Assembly (NCBI GenBank): GCA_963977065.1
Contig: CAXBNF010000024.1
Location: 1-40,574, forward strand
Direction of reading: 5' to 3'
From: Planktosalinus sp963977065
GTDB lineage: Bacteria > Bacteroidota > Bacteroidia > Flavobacteriales > Flavobacteriaceae
DNA: 40,574 bases
The notes under the pieces were generated by a model. That model ran no database searches. It was not told the origin of the DNA and saw nothing but the letters and a program-made list of their open reading frames with translations. Numbering within the stretch: position 1 is the first letter of the stretch; each line of letters opens with the position of its first letter. Positions 15,268 to 23,480 of the stretch are shown piece by piece. A program made the translations under genes and the position numbers.

Positions 15268-15651
15268 TTAGACTCTTCTTCTTTTTGGAGGTCTGCATCC
15301 GTTGTGTGGCATTGGAGTGATATCAATGATTTCAGTCACTTCAATTCCAGCATTGTGAATAGAGCGTATTGCAGATTCTCTACCATTTCCGGGACCTTTA
15401 ACATACACTTTTACTTTACGTAAACCTGCATCGTGAGCTACTTTTGTAGCATCTTCAGCAGCAAGTTGTGCAGCATAAGGAGTGTTTTTCTTAGATCCTC
15501 TAAAGCCCATTTTACCGGCAGAAGACCAAGCGATTACATCACCGTTTTTGTTTGTCAACGAAATGATGATATTGTTAAAAGAAGCTGTAACGTGTGCTTC
15601 ACCTACAGATTCAACAATAACTTTACGTTTTTTTGCGGTTGTTTTTGCCAT
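15268..15651 (-). CDS. rpsK: 30S ribosomal protein S11
   Basis: uS11 of the platform near the mRNA exit, 127 residues. Conserved parts include SFNNIIISLTNKNGDVI, SSAGKMGFRGSKKNTPYAAQ and the C-terminal VTEIIDITPMPHNGCRPPKRRRV. It follows rpsM with an 11-base gap and precedes the unusually long gap to rpsD. Confidence 0.98.
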   Translation of the reverse strand: MAKTTAKKRKVIVESVGEAHVTASFNNIIISLTNKNGDVIAWSSAGKMGFRGSKKNTPYAAQLAAEDATKVAHDAGLRKVKVYVKGPGNGRESAIRSIHNAGIEVTEIIDITPMPHNGCRPPKRRRV

Positions 15652-15662
15652 TTCTCTAGGTA

Positions 15663-16037
15663 TTATTTAGTTGCTTTTTTCTTGTTAGCAACAGTTTTAC
15701 GTTTTCCTTTTCTGGTTCTTGAGTTGTTTTTAGTGCGTTGTCCACGTAACGGAAGTCCCGATCTGTGACGAATGCCTCTGTAACATCCAATATCCATTAA
15801 GCGTTTGATGCTTATTTGAACTTCTGAACGTAACTCACCCTCAATTTTAAAATTTCCTACAGCATCACGAATGCGACCGATTTCATCATCGTCCCATTCA
15901 TTTACTTTTTTGTCTTCACTTACTTCAGCTTTTGCCAAAATGTCTTTGGCACGGCTTTTACCGATACCAAATATGTAAGTTAACGCGATTACACCCCTTT
16001 TTTGTTTCGGGATATCTACACCTGCTATTCTTGCCAT
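15663..16037 (-). CDS. rpsM: 30S ribosomal protein S13
   Basis: uS13 of the 30S head, contacting the 50S subunit and P-site tRNA. 124 residues: MARIAGVDIPKQKRGVIALT start, CYRGIRHRSGLPLRGQRT signature and a basic tail (RKGKRKTVANKKKATK) that reaches toward the decoding site. It lies three bases after rpmJ in the operon. Confidence 0.98.
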   Translation of the reverse strand: MARIAGVDIPKQKRGVIALTYIFGIGKSRAKDILAKAEVSEDKKVNEWDDDEIGRIRDAVGNFKIEGELRSEVQISIKRLMDIGCYRGIRHRSGLPLRGQRTKNNSRTRKGKRKTVANKKKATK

Positions 16038-16040
16038 ATC

Positions 16041-16157
16041 TTAACCTTGTCTTTGTTTGAACTTTGGGTTCTTTTTGTTAATAACATATAATCTGCCTTT
16101 TCGACGCACAATTTTGCACTCGGCACTTCTTTTCTTAATGGATGCTCTTACTTTCAT
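16041..16157 (-). CDS. rpmJ: 50S ribosomal protein L36, zinc-free form
   Basis: A 38-residue protein starting at the ATG at 16157 with MKVRASIKKRSAECKIVRRK and ending NPKFKQRQG, the invariant bL36 end. Only one cysteine (C14) is present. The CxxC...C/H zinc-ribbon residues are replaced, making this the C-minus, zinc-independent form. It sits between infA (4-base gap) and rpsM (3-base gap), the standard position. Confidence 0.95.
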   Translation of the reverse strand: MKVRASIKKRSAECKIVRRKGRLYVINKKNPKFKQRQG

Positions 16158-16161
16158 TTTT

Positions 16162-16377
16162 TTAGTATCTGTAAGTTATTCTTGCCTTACTTAAATCATA
16201 AGGACTCATTTCTAATTTTACTTTATCACCGGGCAATAATTTAATATAATGCATACGCATTTTACCCGATATGTGTGCTGTAACAATGTGACCATTTTCC
16301 AATTCTACACGAAACATAGCGTTAGAAAGAGCCTCTATAATTGTTCCATCTTGTTCTATTGCTGCTTGTTTTGCCAT
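16162..16377 (-). CDS. infA: Translation initiation factor IF-1
   Basis: 71-residue S1/OB-fold protein that binds the ribosomal A site during initiation. It begins MAKQAAIEQDGTIIEALSNA and has the typical FRVELENGHIVTAHISGKMR and IKLLPGDKVKLEMSPYDL. Only two bases separate it from the secY stop codon, and no map or adk gene lies between secY and infA, unlike in many bacteria. Confidence 0.97.
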   Translation of the reverse strand: MAKQAAIEQDGTIIEALSNAMFRVELENGHIVTAHISGKMRMHYIKLLPGDKVKLEMSPYDLSKARITYRY

Positions 16378-16379
16378 AA

Positions 16380-17717
16380 CTATGCTACTGCTTTTCTATT
16401 TTTTCCTGACTTCATCAAGCCATCATAGTGCCTGTTTAACAGGTATGCGTTGATTTGTTGCATCGTGTCAATTGCCACACCCACCATAATGAGGAGTGAA
16501 GTACCACCATAAAATAATGCCCATCCTGCCTGTAAACCTAAAAGTTTTACGGCAAACGCAGGAAATATTGCAATTAATGCAAGGAATATAGATCCCGGTA
16601 AGGTTATTTGAGACATAATTCTATCTAAATATTCTGCCGTTTCAGATCCGGGTTTAATACCGGGAACAAATCCGCCACTTCGTTTTAAATCGTCTGCCAT
16701 TTTATTAGTTGGTACAGTTACAGCCGTGTAAAAGAATGTAAACACAATACACAATAAAAAGAAAACCAAGTTGTACCAAAAACCAAATATATCGCTAAAA
16801 GCTACAGTAAAAGACTGTGCAGTTTCAGAAGTTGATAAACCTGAAAGTGCAGCAGGCACAAACATAATTGCCTGAGCAAAGATGATTGGCATTACACCAG
16901 ATGCATTTAGCTTTAAAGGAATATACTGTCTTGAACCGGCAGCATTTTTCTCATATCCTCCGCTTGCAGTTCTTCTTGCATATTGAACCGGAATTTGGCG
17001 CACAGCCATAACCAGCAATACAGAAAGAAGAATGATTATAAACCAGATGACAAGTTCGATCAGGATAAAAATCAATCCGCCGTTTGATTCAAAAACTCGA
17101 GATGCAAATTCCTGTACAAAAGATTGAGGTAATGTTGCAATAATACCTACCATAATTAATATGGAGATACCGTTTCCAATTCCCTTATCTGTAATTTTTT
17201 CACCCAACCACATTGCAAAAATACAGCCTGTTGTTAGTATAATAACTGATGCGGCTATAAATGTCACACTATTCCCTAACAAGAAAGCCTCTGGGGGTAA
17301 AATATTAAAGAGATTATAAATATAACCAGGTCCTTGAACTAAAGTAATAGCGATGGTTAACCAGCGTGTAATCTGAGTTATTTTTTTTCTGCCGCTCTCC
17401 CCTTCTTTTTGAAGTTTTTGGAGATATGGTACAGCTATACCCATTAATTGAACCACAATAGAAGCTGAGATGTATGGCATAATACCCAATGCAAAAACAG
17501 AAGCATTTGAAAATGCTCCTCCGGTAAATGCATTTAGTAAACCTAAAATCCCACCATCTGTTTGGTCTGCTAAACCTTGAAGTTGAGATGCATCAATTCC
17601 AGGAAGTACTACTTGTGCTCCAAAACGATAAACAGCAAGAAAACCAAGAGTTATTAAGATTCTGTTTCTCAACTCTTCAATTTTCCAGATATTTTTAAGG
17701 GTATTAATAAATTTCAT
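16380..17717 (-). CDS. secY: Preprotein translocase subunit SecY
   Basis: Central channel of the Sec translocon in the inner membrane. 445 residues with ten hydrophobic segments by eye, consistent with SecY. Markers are RFGAQVVLPGID after the first membrane helix, the GIMPYISASIVVQL motif, MWLGEKITDKGIGNGIS, and the cytosolic loop PVQYARR that docks SecA or the ribosome. The C-terminus ends RKAVA. It lies in the classical spc-operon position, between rplO (13-base gap) and infA. Confidence 0.97.
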   Translation of the reverse strand: MKFINTLKNIWKIEELRNRILITLGFLAVYRFGAQVVLPGIDASQLQGLADQTDGGILGLLNAFTGGAFSNASVFALGIMPYISASIVVQLMGIAVPYLQKLQKEGESGRKKITQITRWLTIAITLVQGPGYIYNLFNILPPEAFLLGNSVTFIAASVIILTTGCIFAMWLGEKITDKGIGNGISILIMVGIIATLPQSFVQEFASRVFESNGGLIFILIELVIWFIIILLSVLLVMAVRQIPVQYARRTASGGYEKNAAGSRQYIPLKLNASGVMPIIFAQAIMFVPAALSGLSTSETAQSFTVAFSDIFGFWYNLVFFLLCIVFTFFYTAVTVPTNKMADDLKRSGGFVPGIKPGSETAEYLDRIMSQITLPGSIFLALIAIFPAFAVKLLGLQAGWALFYGGTSLLIMVGVAIDTMQQINAYLLNRHYDGLMKSGKNRKAVA

Positions 17718-17730
17718 TCTGATAGGGTTG

Positions 17731-18180
17731 TTATAAAATTACCACTTCACCTCCTGCTGCTTCAATAGCATTTTTTGCAGTAGCTGTAAATTTGTGTGCA
17801 GACACTTTCAGCTTTGCTTTAAGCTCACCTCTTCCAAGTATCTTTACTGATTCATTTTTGGTTGCAAGTCTCAATGAAACCATTGTTTCAAAATCAAGTG
17901 TGTCCTTAATTTTTTTCTCATCAACTAGCTTTTGAAGTGTATCAAGATTTACACCTTGATATTCTTTTCTGTTGATGTTAGTGAACCCAAATTTTGGAAC
18001 ACGTCTTTGAAGTGGCATTTGACCACCTTCAAAACCTATTTTTCTTGAATAACCTGAACGAGATTTGGCGCCCTTGTGACCTCTGGAGGCGGTTCCACCA
18101 CTACCAGAACCTTCTCCACGACCCAATCTCTTGCTATTTTGCACTGAACCTGCTGCAGGTTTTAAGTTACTTAAATCCAT
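17731..18180 (-). CDS. rplO: 50S ribosomal protein L15
   Basis: uL15 of the large subunit, 149 residues. The glycine- and basic-rich N-terminal extension (RLGRGEGSGSGGTASRGHKG) threads into 23S rRNA, and the C-terminal domain contains KLKVSAHKFTATAKNAIEAAGG. It follows rpmD by 12 bases. Confidence 0.97.
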   Translation of the reverse strand: MDLSNLKPAAGSVQNSKRLGRGEGSGSGGTASRGHKGAKSRSGYSRKIGFEGGQMPLQRRVPKFGFTNINRKEYQGVNLDTLQKLVDEKKIKDTLDFETMVSLRLATKNESVKILGRGELKAKLKVSAHKFTATAKNAIEAAGGEVVIL

Positions 18181-18192
18181 AGTATTTATTTC

Positions 18193-18375
18193 TTATTTAG
18201 CTTCCTCTACAGAAACTAAGTGTTTTACTTTATTGACCATACCAATAATACTTGGTGTATTATCGTGCTCAACGGTTTGACCTATTCTCTTAAGTCCTAA
18301 CGACTCAAGCGTTCTTTTTTGTGTAAGAGGACGGTTAATCGCGCTTTTTACTTTTGTTACTTTTATCTTTGTCAT
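18193..18375 (-). CDS. rpmD: 50S ribosomal protein L30
   Basis: uL30, 60 residues, a normal bacterial length. KIKVTKVKSAINRPLTQKRT and LGLKRIGQTVEHDNTPSIIGM are the family signature. It lies between rpsE and rplO with 12-base gaps. Confidence 0.97.
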   Translation of the reverse strand: MTKIKVTKVKSAINRPLTQKRTLESLGLKRIGQTVEHDNTPSIIGMVNKVKHLVSVEEAK

Positions 18376-18387
18376 AACTCGTTTAAT

Positions 18388-18912
18388 TTATCCTTTAAAA
18401 ACTTTCTCTAGAGAAACCCCACGTTGTCTTGCGACAGTGTGTGCACTTCTCATTTGTAATAAAGCATCAAAGGTAGCTTTAACCACGTTGTGTGGATTTG
18501 ATGAACCTTGTGATTTTGACAATACATCGTGAACTCCCACTGCCTCAAGTACTGCACGTACAGCACCACCGGCAATTAGTCCGGTACCGGGAGCTGCTGG
18601 CAATAAGTTTACTTTTGCTCCGCCATATTTTCCTTTTTGCTCATGGGGTAGGGTAGTTTTGTTCAAAGGAATGCGTACTAAGTTTTTCTTGGCATCTTCA
18701 ATTGCTTTGGCAATTGCTGAAGCTACATCCTTAGATTTTCCTAATCCCTGACCTACAACACCGTTTTCATCACCAACTACTACGATTGCAGAAAAGCCGA
18801 AAGCTCTACCACCTTTTGTTACTTTGGTTACACGTTGTACACCTACCAGACGATCTTTTAATTCTAAACCACTTGGTTTTACTAATTCTACGTTTTTATA
18901 ATCTTGATACAT
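18388..18912 (-). CDS. rpsE: 30S ribosomal protein S5
   Basis: uS5 at the mRNA entry and decoding side, 174 residues. The N-terminal double-stranded-RNA-binding-like domain has VTKGGRAFGFSAIVVVGDENG and the C-terminal domain has LPAAPGTGLIAGGAVRAVLE. The gap to rplR is five bases. The loop KVTKGGRAFG keeps the wild-type residues linked to spectinomycin binding in other species. Confidence 0.97.
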   Translation of the reverse strand: MYQDYKNVELVKPSGLELKDRLVGVQRVTKVTKGGRAFGFSAIVVVGDENGVVGQGLGKSKDVASAIAKAIEDAKKNLVRIPLNKTTLPHEQKGKYGGAKVNLLPAAPGTGLIAGGAVRAVLEAVGVHDVLSKSQGSSNPHNVVKATFDALLQMRSAHTVARQRGVSLEKVFKG

Positions 18913-18917
18913 AATTT

Positions 18918-19274
18918 TTAGAATTTAAGTCCGCCTTCTCGGGCTCCTTCTGCTAATGATTTAATTCTTCCGTGGTAAAGATATCCACCTCTGTCAAAAG
19001 AAATTGTCTCTACTCCAGCTTTTACAGCTTTTTCGGCAATTGCTTTTCCTACGAGTTTTGCAGCTTCAACTTTAGTAACTTTTGAAGCATCTATGTCTTT
19101 ATCTCTTGAAGAGGCAGCAGTAATTGTTTTACCGTTAACATCATCAATAAGCTGTGCATAGATTTCATTGTTACTTCTGAAAACTGCAAGTCTTGGTCTT
19201 TGTTCAGAGCCAGAAATTGTTTTTCTAACTCGTAACCTGATTCTTGTTCTTCTATCGTTTTTAGATAATGCCAT
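18918..19274 (-). CDS. rplR: 50S ribosomal protein L18
   Basis: uL18, a 5S rRNA-binding protein of the central protuberance, 118 residues. Basic N-terminus KNDRRTRIRLRVRKTISGS and C-terminal FDRGGYLYHGRIKSLAEGAREGGLKF are diagnostic. It sits 11 bases after rplF. Confidence 0.97.
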   Translation of the reverse strand: MALSKNDRRTRIRLRVRKTISGSEQRPRLAVFRSNNEIYAQLIDDVNGKTITAASSRDKDIDASKVTKVEAAKLVGKAIAEKAVKAGVETISFDRGGYLYHGRIKSLAEGAREGGLKF

Positions 19275-19285
19275 AACTTTTATGC

Positions 19286-19828
19286 TTATGCAGATTTACC
19301 TGCTTTTCTTCTTAATTGTTCACCTACAAATTTAATTCCCTTTCCTTTGTAAGGTTCTGGTTTACGGAAACCTCTAATTTTTGCTGCTACTTGGCCCACA
19401 AGTTGTTTGTCGTGTGAGGTAAGTTTTACAATTGGATTTTTTCCTTTTTCTGATATGGTTTCAACTTTAACTTCAGGAGCAACGTCCATTACAATGTTGT
19501 GAGAATACCCAACTGCGATATCAAGTTTTTGACCTTGATTACTTGCTCTGTAACCTACACCTACTAATTCTAATTCTTTAGTCCATCCTGTTGAAACTCC
19601 TTGAATCATGTTATTGATTAAAGATCTGTATAAACCGTGTTTAGCACGGTGAGCCTTTGAATCTGATGGGCGCTCAACATATGCATTTCCATCTTCAACC
19701 TTAATGGCCACTTCTGAAAACTCTTGGTTTAATTCTCCCAATTTTCCTTTTACCGTAATGATGTTTTCATTAACACTTACTGTTACACCATCTGGGATTG
19801 CTACTGGATTATTACCTATTCTAGACAT
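19286..19828 (-). CDS. rplF: 50S ribosomal protein L6
   Basis: uL6 near the factor-binding site, 180 residues, with two tandem L6 domains: MSRIGNNPVAIPDGVTVSV and, in the second, KIRGFRKPEPYKGKGIKF, the family signature. It lies 15 bases after rpsH. Confidence 0.97.
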   Translation of the reverse strand: MSRIGNNPVAIPDGVTVSVNENIITVKGKLGELNQEFSEVAIKVEDGNAYVERPSDSKAHRAKHGLYRSLINNMIQGVSTGWTKELELVGVGYRASNQGQKLDIAVGYSHNIVMDVAPEVKVETISEKGKNPIVKLTSHDKQLVGQVAAKIRGFRKPEPYKGKGIKFVGEQLRRKAGKSA

Positions 19829-19843
19829 CTTGTTTGTCGATTT

Positions 19844-20245
19844 TTAGTAAACGTAACACAATACTTCACCGCCCACATTTTCAGCTTTGGCCTGTTTGCC
19901 AGTCATTACACCATGCGATGTAGAGACGATAGCAATTCCTAAACCATTAAGAATTCTGGGAAGTTCTGATGAACTTGCGTATTTACGTAAACCAGGTTTA
20001 CTAATTCGTTGTATTTTTCTAATTACAGGCTCTTTAGTTATTTTATCATACTTCAAAGCGATTTTAATAGTTCCTTGCGGTCCATTGTCGTCTTCAAATT
20101 TGTAACTTAAGATGTACCCTTGATCAAATAAGATTTTTGTAATTTCTTTTTTCAAATTTGATGCAGGTATTTCAACCACTCTGTGGCTAGCCTGTGTTGC
20201 ATTTCTGATTCTCGTAAGAAAATCTGCGATAGGATCTGTTGTCAT
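19844..20245 (-). CDS. rpsH: 30S ribosomal protein S8
   Basis: uS8, a primary 16S rRNA-binding protein and in E. coli the translational repressor of the spc operon. 133 residues: MTTDPIADFLTRIRNA start and the C-terminal STSHGVMTGKQAKAENVGGE signature. The upstream 67-base gap is longer than most in this operon and contains a hairpin (20266-20289) close to the start codon. Confidence 0.97.
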   Translation of the reverse strand: MTTDPIADFLTRIRNATQASHRVVEIPASNLKKEITKILFDQGYILSYKFEDDNGPQGTIKIALKYDKITKEPVIRKIQRISKPGLRKYASSSELPRILNGLGIAIVSTSHGVMTGKQAKAENVGGEVLCYVY

Positions 20246-20265
20246 TTATTTGTGTTTGCGGATGT

Positions 20266-20289
20266 GGTTTTTCAACTATTGTCGAAACC
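20266..20289 (-). promoter_or_regulatory. Hairpin between rpsN and rpsH, possible S8 control site
   Basis: In the minus-strand RNA GGUUUCGAC (20289-20281) folds back on GUUGAAAAACC (20276-20266) around an AAUA loop, with one G-U pair and two extra A in the 3' arm. It lies about 20 bases before the rpsH ATG. The regulatory role is a guess based on S8 autoregulation in E. coli. Confidence 0.3.
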
Positions 20290-20312
20290 TTCAACCAGTT
20301 AAATTTAAATTT

Positions 20313-20582
20313 TTACCAGCTAGCTTTTCTTACTCCCGGAATCAACCCTTGGTTTGCCATTTCACGAAATGTAACACGTGAAATTCCAAAAGTTCTCATA
20401 TACCCTCTGGGTCTTCCTGTTAATTTACAACGGTTGTGTAATCTTACAGGTGAAGCATTCTTTGGTAATTTTTGTAATGCTTCATAATCGCCGGCTTCTT
20501 TTAAAGCTTTACGTTTTTCAGCATATTTATCTACCATTTTTTGTCTCTTTACCTCACGGGCTTTCATTGATTCTTTAGCCAT
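20313..20582 (-). CDS. rpsN: 30S ribosomal protein S14, long zinc-free form
   Basis: uS14 of the 30S head, 89 residues. The CxxC zinc motif of the short form is absent: the matching region reads VRLHNRCKLTGRPRGYMRTF with a single cysteine, followed by GISRVTFREMANQGLIPGVRKASW (in two parts). It lies three bases after rplE and 67 bases before rpsH. Confidence 0.97.
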   Translation of the reverse strand: MAKESMKAREVKRQKMVDKYAEKRKALKEAGDYEALQKLPKNASPVRLHNRCKLTGRPRGYMRTFGISRVTFREMANQGLIPGVRKASW

Positions 20583-20585
20583 CTC

Positions 20586-21137
20586 TTAATTCTTTTTAAA
20601 GGGTAATCCCATTTCTGTTAAAAGTGATTTTGCTTCCTTATCTGTCTCTGCAGTGGTCACAAATGTGATGTCCATACCTTGGATTTTGTTTACTTTGTCA
20701 ATATCAATTTCAGGGAAAATGATTTGCTCTGTAACACCCAGGTTGTAGTTTCCTCTTCCGTCAAATCCGCTGGCTTTAATACCATTGAAGTCACGAACTC
20801 GCGGAAGTGAAGATGTTACAAGTCTATCTAAAAACTCATACATTCTTTCGCCGCGTAAAGTTACTTTAACTCCTATGGGCATTCCTTTACGTAATTTAAA
20901 GGATGCAACGTCTTTCTTAGAGATTGTTGCTACAGCTTTTTGACCGGCAATTCTTGAAATTTCGTCAACTGAATAGTCAATAAGTTTCTTGTCTGCCACG
21001 GCTGCCCCAACTCCTCTTGAGATAACTATTTTTTGTAATCTGGGAACTTGCATTACATTTTTGTAACCAAATTCTTCAGTAAGAGCTTTTATTACTCTGC
21101 TCTTATATTCTTCCTTAAGTCTTGGTGAATATCCCAT
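20586..21137 (-). CDS. rplE: 50S ribosomal protein L5
   Basis: uL5, a 5S rRNA-binding protein of the central protuberance that contacts P-site tRNA. 183 residues, with LQKIVISRGVGAAVADKKLI and VTLRGERMYEFLDRLV, the typical signature. The start follows the rplX stop by two bases. Confidence 0.97.
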   Translation of the reverse strand: MGYSPRLKEEYKSRVIKALTEEFGYKNVMQVPRLQKIVISRGVGAAVADKKLIDYSVDEISRIAGQKAVATISKKDVASFKLRKGMPIGVKVTLRGERMYEFLDRLVTSSLPRVRDFNGIKASGFDGRGNYNLGVTEQIIFPEIDIDKVNKIQGMDITFVTTAETDKEAKSLLTEMGLPFKKN

Positions 21138-21139
21138 AA

Positions 21140-21454
21140 CTATATTACTTCATTAGATTTTTTTGAAAAACGCACTTTCTTGTCGCCTTCCATTTTAAAA
21201 CCAACTCGTGTTGCTTTTTTTGATTTTGGATCAATGAGAGCAAGGTTGGATATATGTATTGGAGCCTCCTTTTTTACAATGCCTCCCTGTGGATTTTTTG
21301 TATTTGGTTTTTCATGTTTTGAAACCAGGTTCACTCCTTCTACTATGGCTTTATTTTTTTCAGTAATGACACGCATTACTTTACCTTCAGATCCTTTATG
21401 GTCTCCGGCAAGAACTACAACGTTGTCTCCTGTTTTAATTTTAAGCTTTGTCAT
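21140..21454 (-). CDS. rplX: 50S ribosomal protein L24
   Basis: uL24, an early assembly initiator for the 50S subunit, 104 residues. A KOW motif lies near the N-terminus (TGDNVVVLAGDHKGSEGKVM) and GVNLVSKHEKPNTKNPQGGI follows. It is 11 bases after rplN. Confidence 0.97.
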   Translation of the reverse strand: MTKLKIKTGDNVVVLAGDHKGSEGKVMRVITEKNKAIVEGVNLVSKHEKPNTKNPQGGIVKKEAPIHISNLALIDPKSKKATRVGFKMEGDKKVRFSKKSNEVI

Positions 21455-21465
21455 CGTTTATAATA

Positions 21466-21834
21466 TTATAACACCTCTGGTGCTAATGATACAATTTTCA
21501 TAAATTGTTTATCACGCAATTCTCTTGCAACGGGTCCAAAAACGCGTGTTCCTCTCATTTCCCCCGTTGGGTTTAATAAAACACAAGCGTTGTCATCAAA
21601 ACGAATGTAAGAACCGTCTGGTCTTCTTACTTCTTTGGTGGTACGTACAACAACAGCGGTTGAAACTGCACCTTTTTTGATGTTTCCGTTTGGTGTAGCT
21701 TCTTTAACAGTTACTACAATTTTATCTCCAATAGAAGCGTACCTTTTTTTAGTACCTCCTAACACACGGATAGTAAGAACTTCTTTGGCTCCCGTGTTGT
21801 CTGCAACTTTTAGTCTTGATTCTTGTTGTAACAT
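21466..21834 (-). CDS. rplN: 50S ribosomal protein L14
   Basis: uL14 at the subunit interface, 122 residues of the standard length. MLQQESRLKVADNTGAKEVL and the end RELRDKQFMKIVSLAPEVL match the family. The gap to rpsQ is two bases. Confidence 0.98.
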   Translation of the reverse strand: MLQQESRLKVADNTGAKEVLTIRVLGGTKKRYASIGDKIVVTVKEATPNGNIKKGAVSTAVVVRTTKEVRRPDGSYIRFDDNACVLLNPTGEMRGTRVFGPVARELRDKQFMKIVSLAPEVL

Positions 21835-21836
21835 GA

Positions 21837-22094
21837 TTATTTAGCTCTTTCAATGATTTCTACTAATCTCCAACACTTAGATTTACTTAAAGGTCTTGTT
21901 TCCATGATTCTTACAGTATCTCCTTCGTTGCAATCGTTCTTTTCGTCGTGAGCGACATATTTTTTTGTCTTTAACACGAACTTTCCGTACATGGGGTGCT
22001 TCATTTTTTTAACCTCAGATACTACAATGGATTTTTCCATTTTGCTGCTGGTTACTACCCCGATACGTTCTTTTCTTAAATTTCTGTTTTCCAT
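21837..22094 (-). CDS. rpsQ: 30S ribosomal protein S17
   Basis: uS17, an OB-fold 16S rRNA-binding protein, 85 residues. It begins MENRNLRKERIGVVTSSKME and contains the family signature GDTVRIMETRPLSKSKCWRL. Gap of 14 bases to rpmC. Confidence 0.97.
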   Translation of the reverse strand: MENRNLRKERIGVVTSSKMEKSIVVSEVKKMKHPMYGKFVLKTKKYVAHDEKNDCNEGDTVRIMETRPLSKSKCWRLVEIIERAK

Positions 22095-22108
22095 CTTTCA
22101 GCTATGTA

Positions 22109-22300
22109 CTATTGTACTTCTCTTTTAATTAGTTCAGTCTGAATTCTAGCTATTGATCTTCTTTGCATTCTGAGTTGAATTGGGTTCTCCAAAGGTGAAA
22201 TCGCGTGAGCCATTTTTAGATCAGTATATGTTTTTCTAGAATCTGCAAGTTTTTCTTGCAACTTAGCCGTAGATGCTTCTGTTATTTCTGCTTGTTTCAT
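22109..22300 (-). CDS. rpmC: 50S ribosomal protein L29
   Basis: uL29 near the exit tunnel, where chaperones and SRP dock. 63 residues, two-helix hairpin with the signature ENPIQLRMQRRSIARIQTEL. It follows rplP by 12 bases. Confidence 0.96.
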   Translation of the reverse strand: MKQAEITEASTAKLQEKLADSRKTYTDLKMAHAISPLENPIQLRMQRRSIARIQTELIKREVQ

Positions 22301-22312
22301 AGTGTTGAATAA

Positions 22313-22732
22313 TTAAGCTTGAAAATCTCTAGCGGTTATAAACTTAGTTCTTACAGGTAACTTTTGTGCCGCAAGACGCAATGCTTCTTTTGCAACGTCT
22401 GCAGGTACTCCGGCTACTTCAAAGAGTATTCTACCCGGTTTTACAACAGCTGCCCAATATTCTACAGCTCCTTTACCTTTACCCATACGTACTTCAAGAG
22501 GCTTTTTTGTAATAGGTTTATCTGGAAATATTTTGATCCAGAGTTGACCTTCCCTTTTCATAAAACGGGTAGCGGCAATACGCGCAGCTTCTATTTGACG
22601 TGCAGTCAAAAAGTTTGAGTCTAATGATTTAATACCAAAGGTTCCGTTTGATAATTGGTTTCCGCGTTGCGAAACACCTTTCATACGGCCTTTCATTTGC
22701 TTACGGAACTTTGTTCTTTTCGGTTGTAACAT
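22313..22732 (-). CDS. rplP: 50S ribosomal protein L16
   Basis: uL16 at the A-tRNA elbow, 139 residues. MLQPKRTKFRKQMKGRMKGV start, IEAARIAATRFMKREGQLWI and the loop RMGKGKGAVEYWAAVVKPGR, which approaches the peptidyl-transferase centre, are all present. Confidence 0.98.
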   Translation of the reverse strand: MLQPKRTKFRKQMKGRMKGVSQRGNQLSNGTFGIKSLDSNFLTARQIEAARIAATRFMKREGQLWIKIFPDKPITKKPLEVRMGKGKGAVEYWAAVVKPGRILFEVAGVPADVAKEALRLAAQKLPVRTKFITARDFQA

Positions 22733-22750
22733 TTTCTTTTATTTAAAAAA

Positions 22751-23476
22751 TTACTTTCTACGACGTGGTTTTGGTTTTCCGGCTCCTCTTTCAGGCTTTC
22801 CTCCTCCTTGTTGTTTCTTTGACAAACCAACTAATGGAGAAAGCTCTCTCTTTCCAAATACCTCGCCTTTCATAATCCATACTTTCACTCCCAGTCTACC
22901 GTAAGTAGTATGAGATTCAACAAGCGCATAATCTATGTCTGCTCTGAAAGTAGATAAAGGAATACGACCTTCTTTGTAAGATTCTGAACGTGCCATCTCT
23001 GCTCCGTTTAAACGGCCAGAAATCTGCACTTTAATTCCTTCAGCATTCATTCTAATTGCAGCAGCAATTGCCATTTTGATTGCACGTCTGTATGAAATTC
23101 TACTTTCAATTTGACGAGCGATACTTGTTGCTACTAAGAAGGCATCCAGTTCAGGTCTTTTGATTTCAAAGATATTGATCTGTACTTCTTTACCGGTAAT
23201 TTTCTTAAGTTCCTCTTTTAACTTGTCTACCTCCTGGCCGCCTTTTCCGATAATGATACCGGGTCTTGCAGTGGTGATAGTAACGGTTACAAGTCTCAGA
23301 GTGCGCTCAATGATTACCCTTGACACACTTGCTTTTGCTAAACGAGCATGAACATATTTTCTAATCTTGTCGTCTTCAGCAAGTTTATTGCCGTAGTCAT
23401 TACCTCCATACCAGTTAGATTCCCATCCTCTGATGATTCCAAGGCGATTTCCGATTGGATTTGTTTTTTGTCCCAT
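22751..23476 (-). CDS. rpsC: 30S ribosomal protein S3
   Basis: uS3, which with S4 and S5 forms the mRNA entry helicase. 241 residues. The type II KH domain carries the GIIIGKGGQEVDKLKEEL loop, and the C-terminal domain has MARSESYKEGRIPLSTFRAD and YGRLGVKVWIMKGEVFG. The tail (GGGKPERGAGKPKPRRRK) is basic and glycine-rich. The gap to rplV is four bases. Confidence 0.98.
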   Translation of the reverse strand: MGQKTNPIGNRLGIIRGWESNWYGGNDYGNKLAEDDKIRKYVHARLAKASVSRVIIERTLRLVTVTITTARPGIIIGKGGQEVDKLKEELKKITGKEVQINIFEIKRPELDAFLVATSIARQIESRISYRRAIKMAIAAAIRMNAEGIKVQISGRLNGAEMARSESYKEGRIPLSTFRADIDYALVESHTTYGRLGVKVWIMKGEVFGKRELSPLVGLSKKQQGGGKPERGAGKPKPRRRK

Positions 23477-23480
23477 TTAA

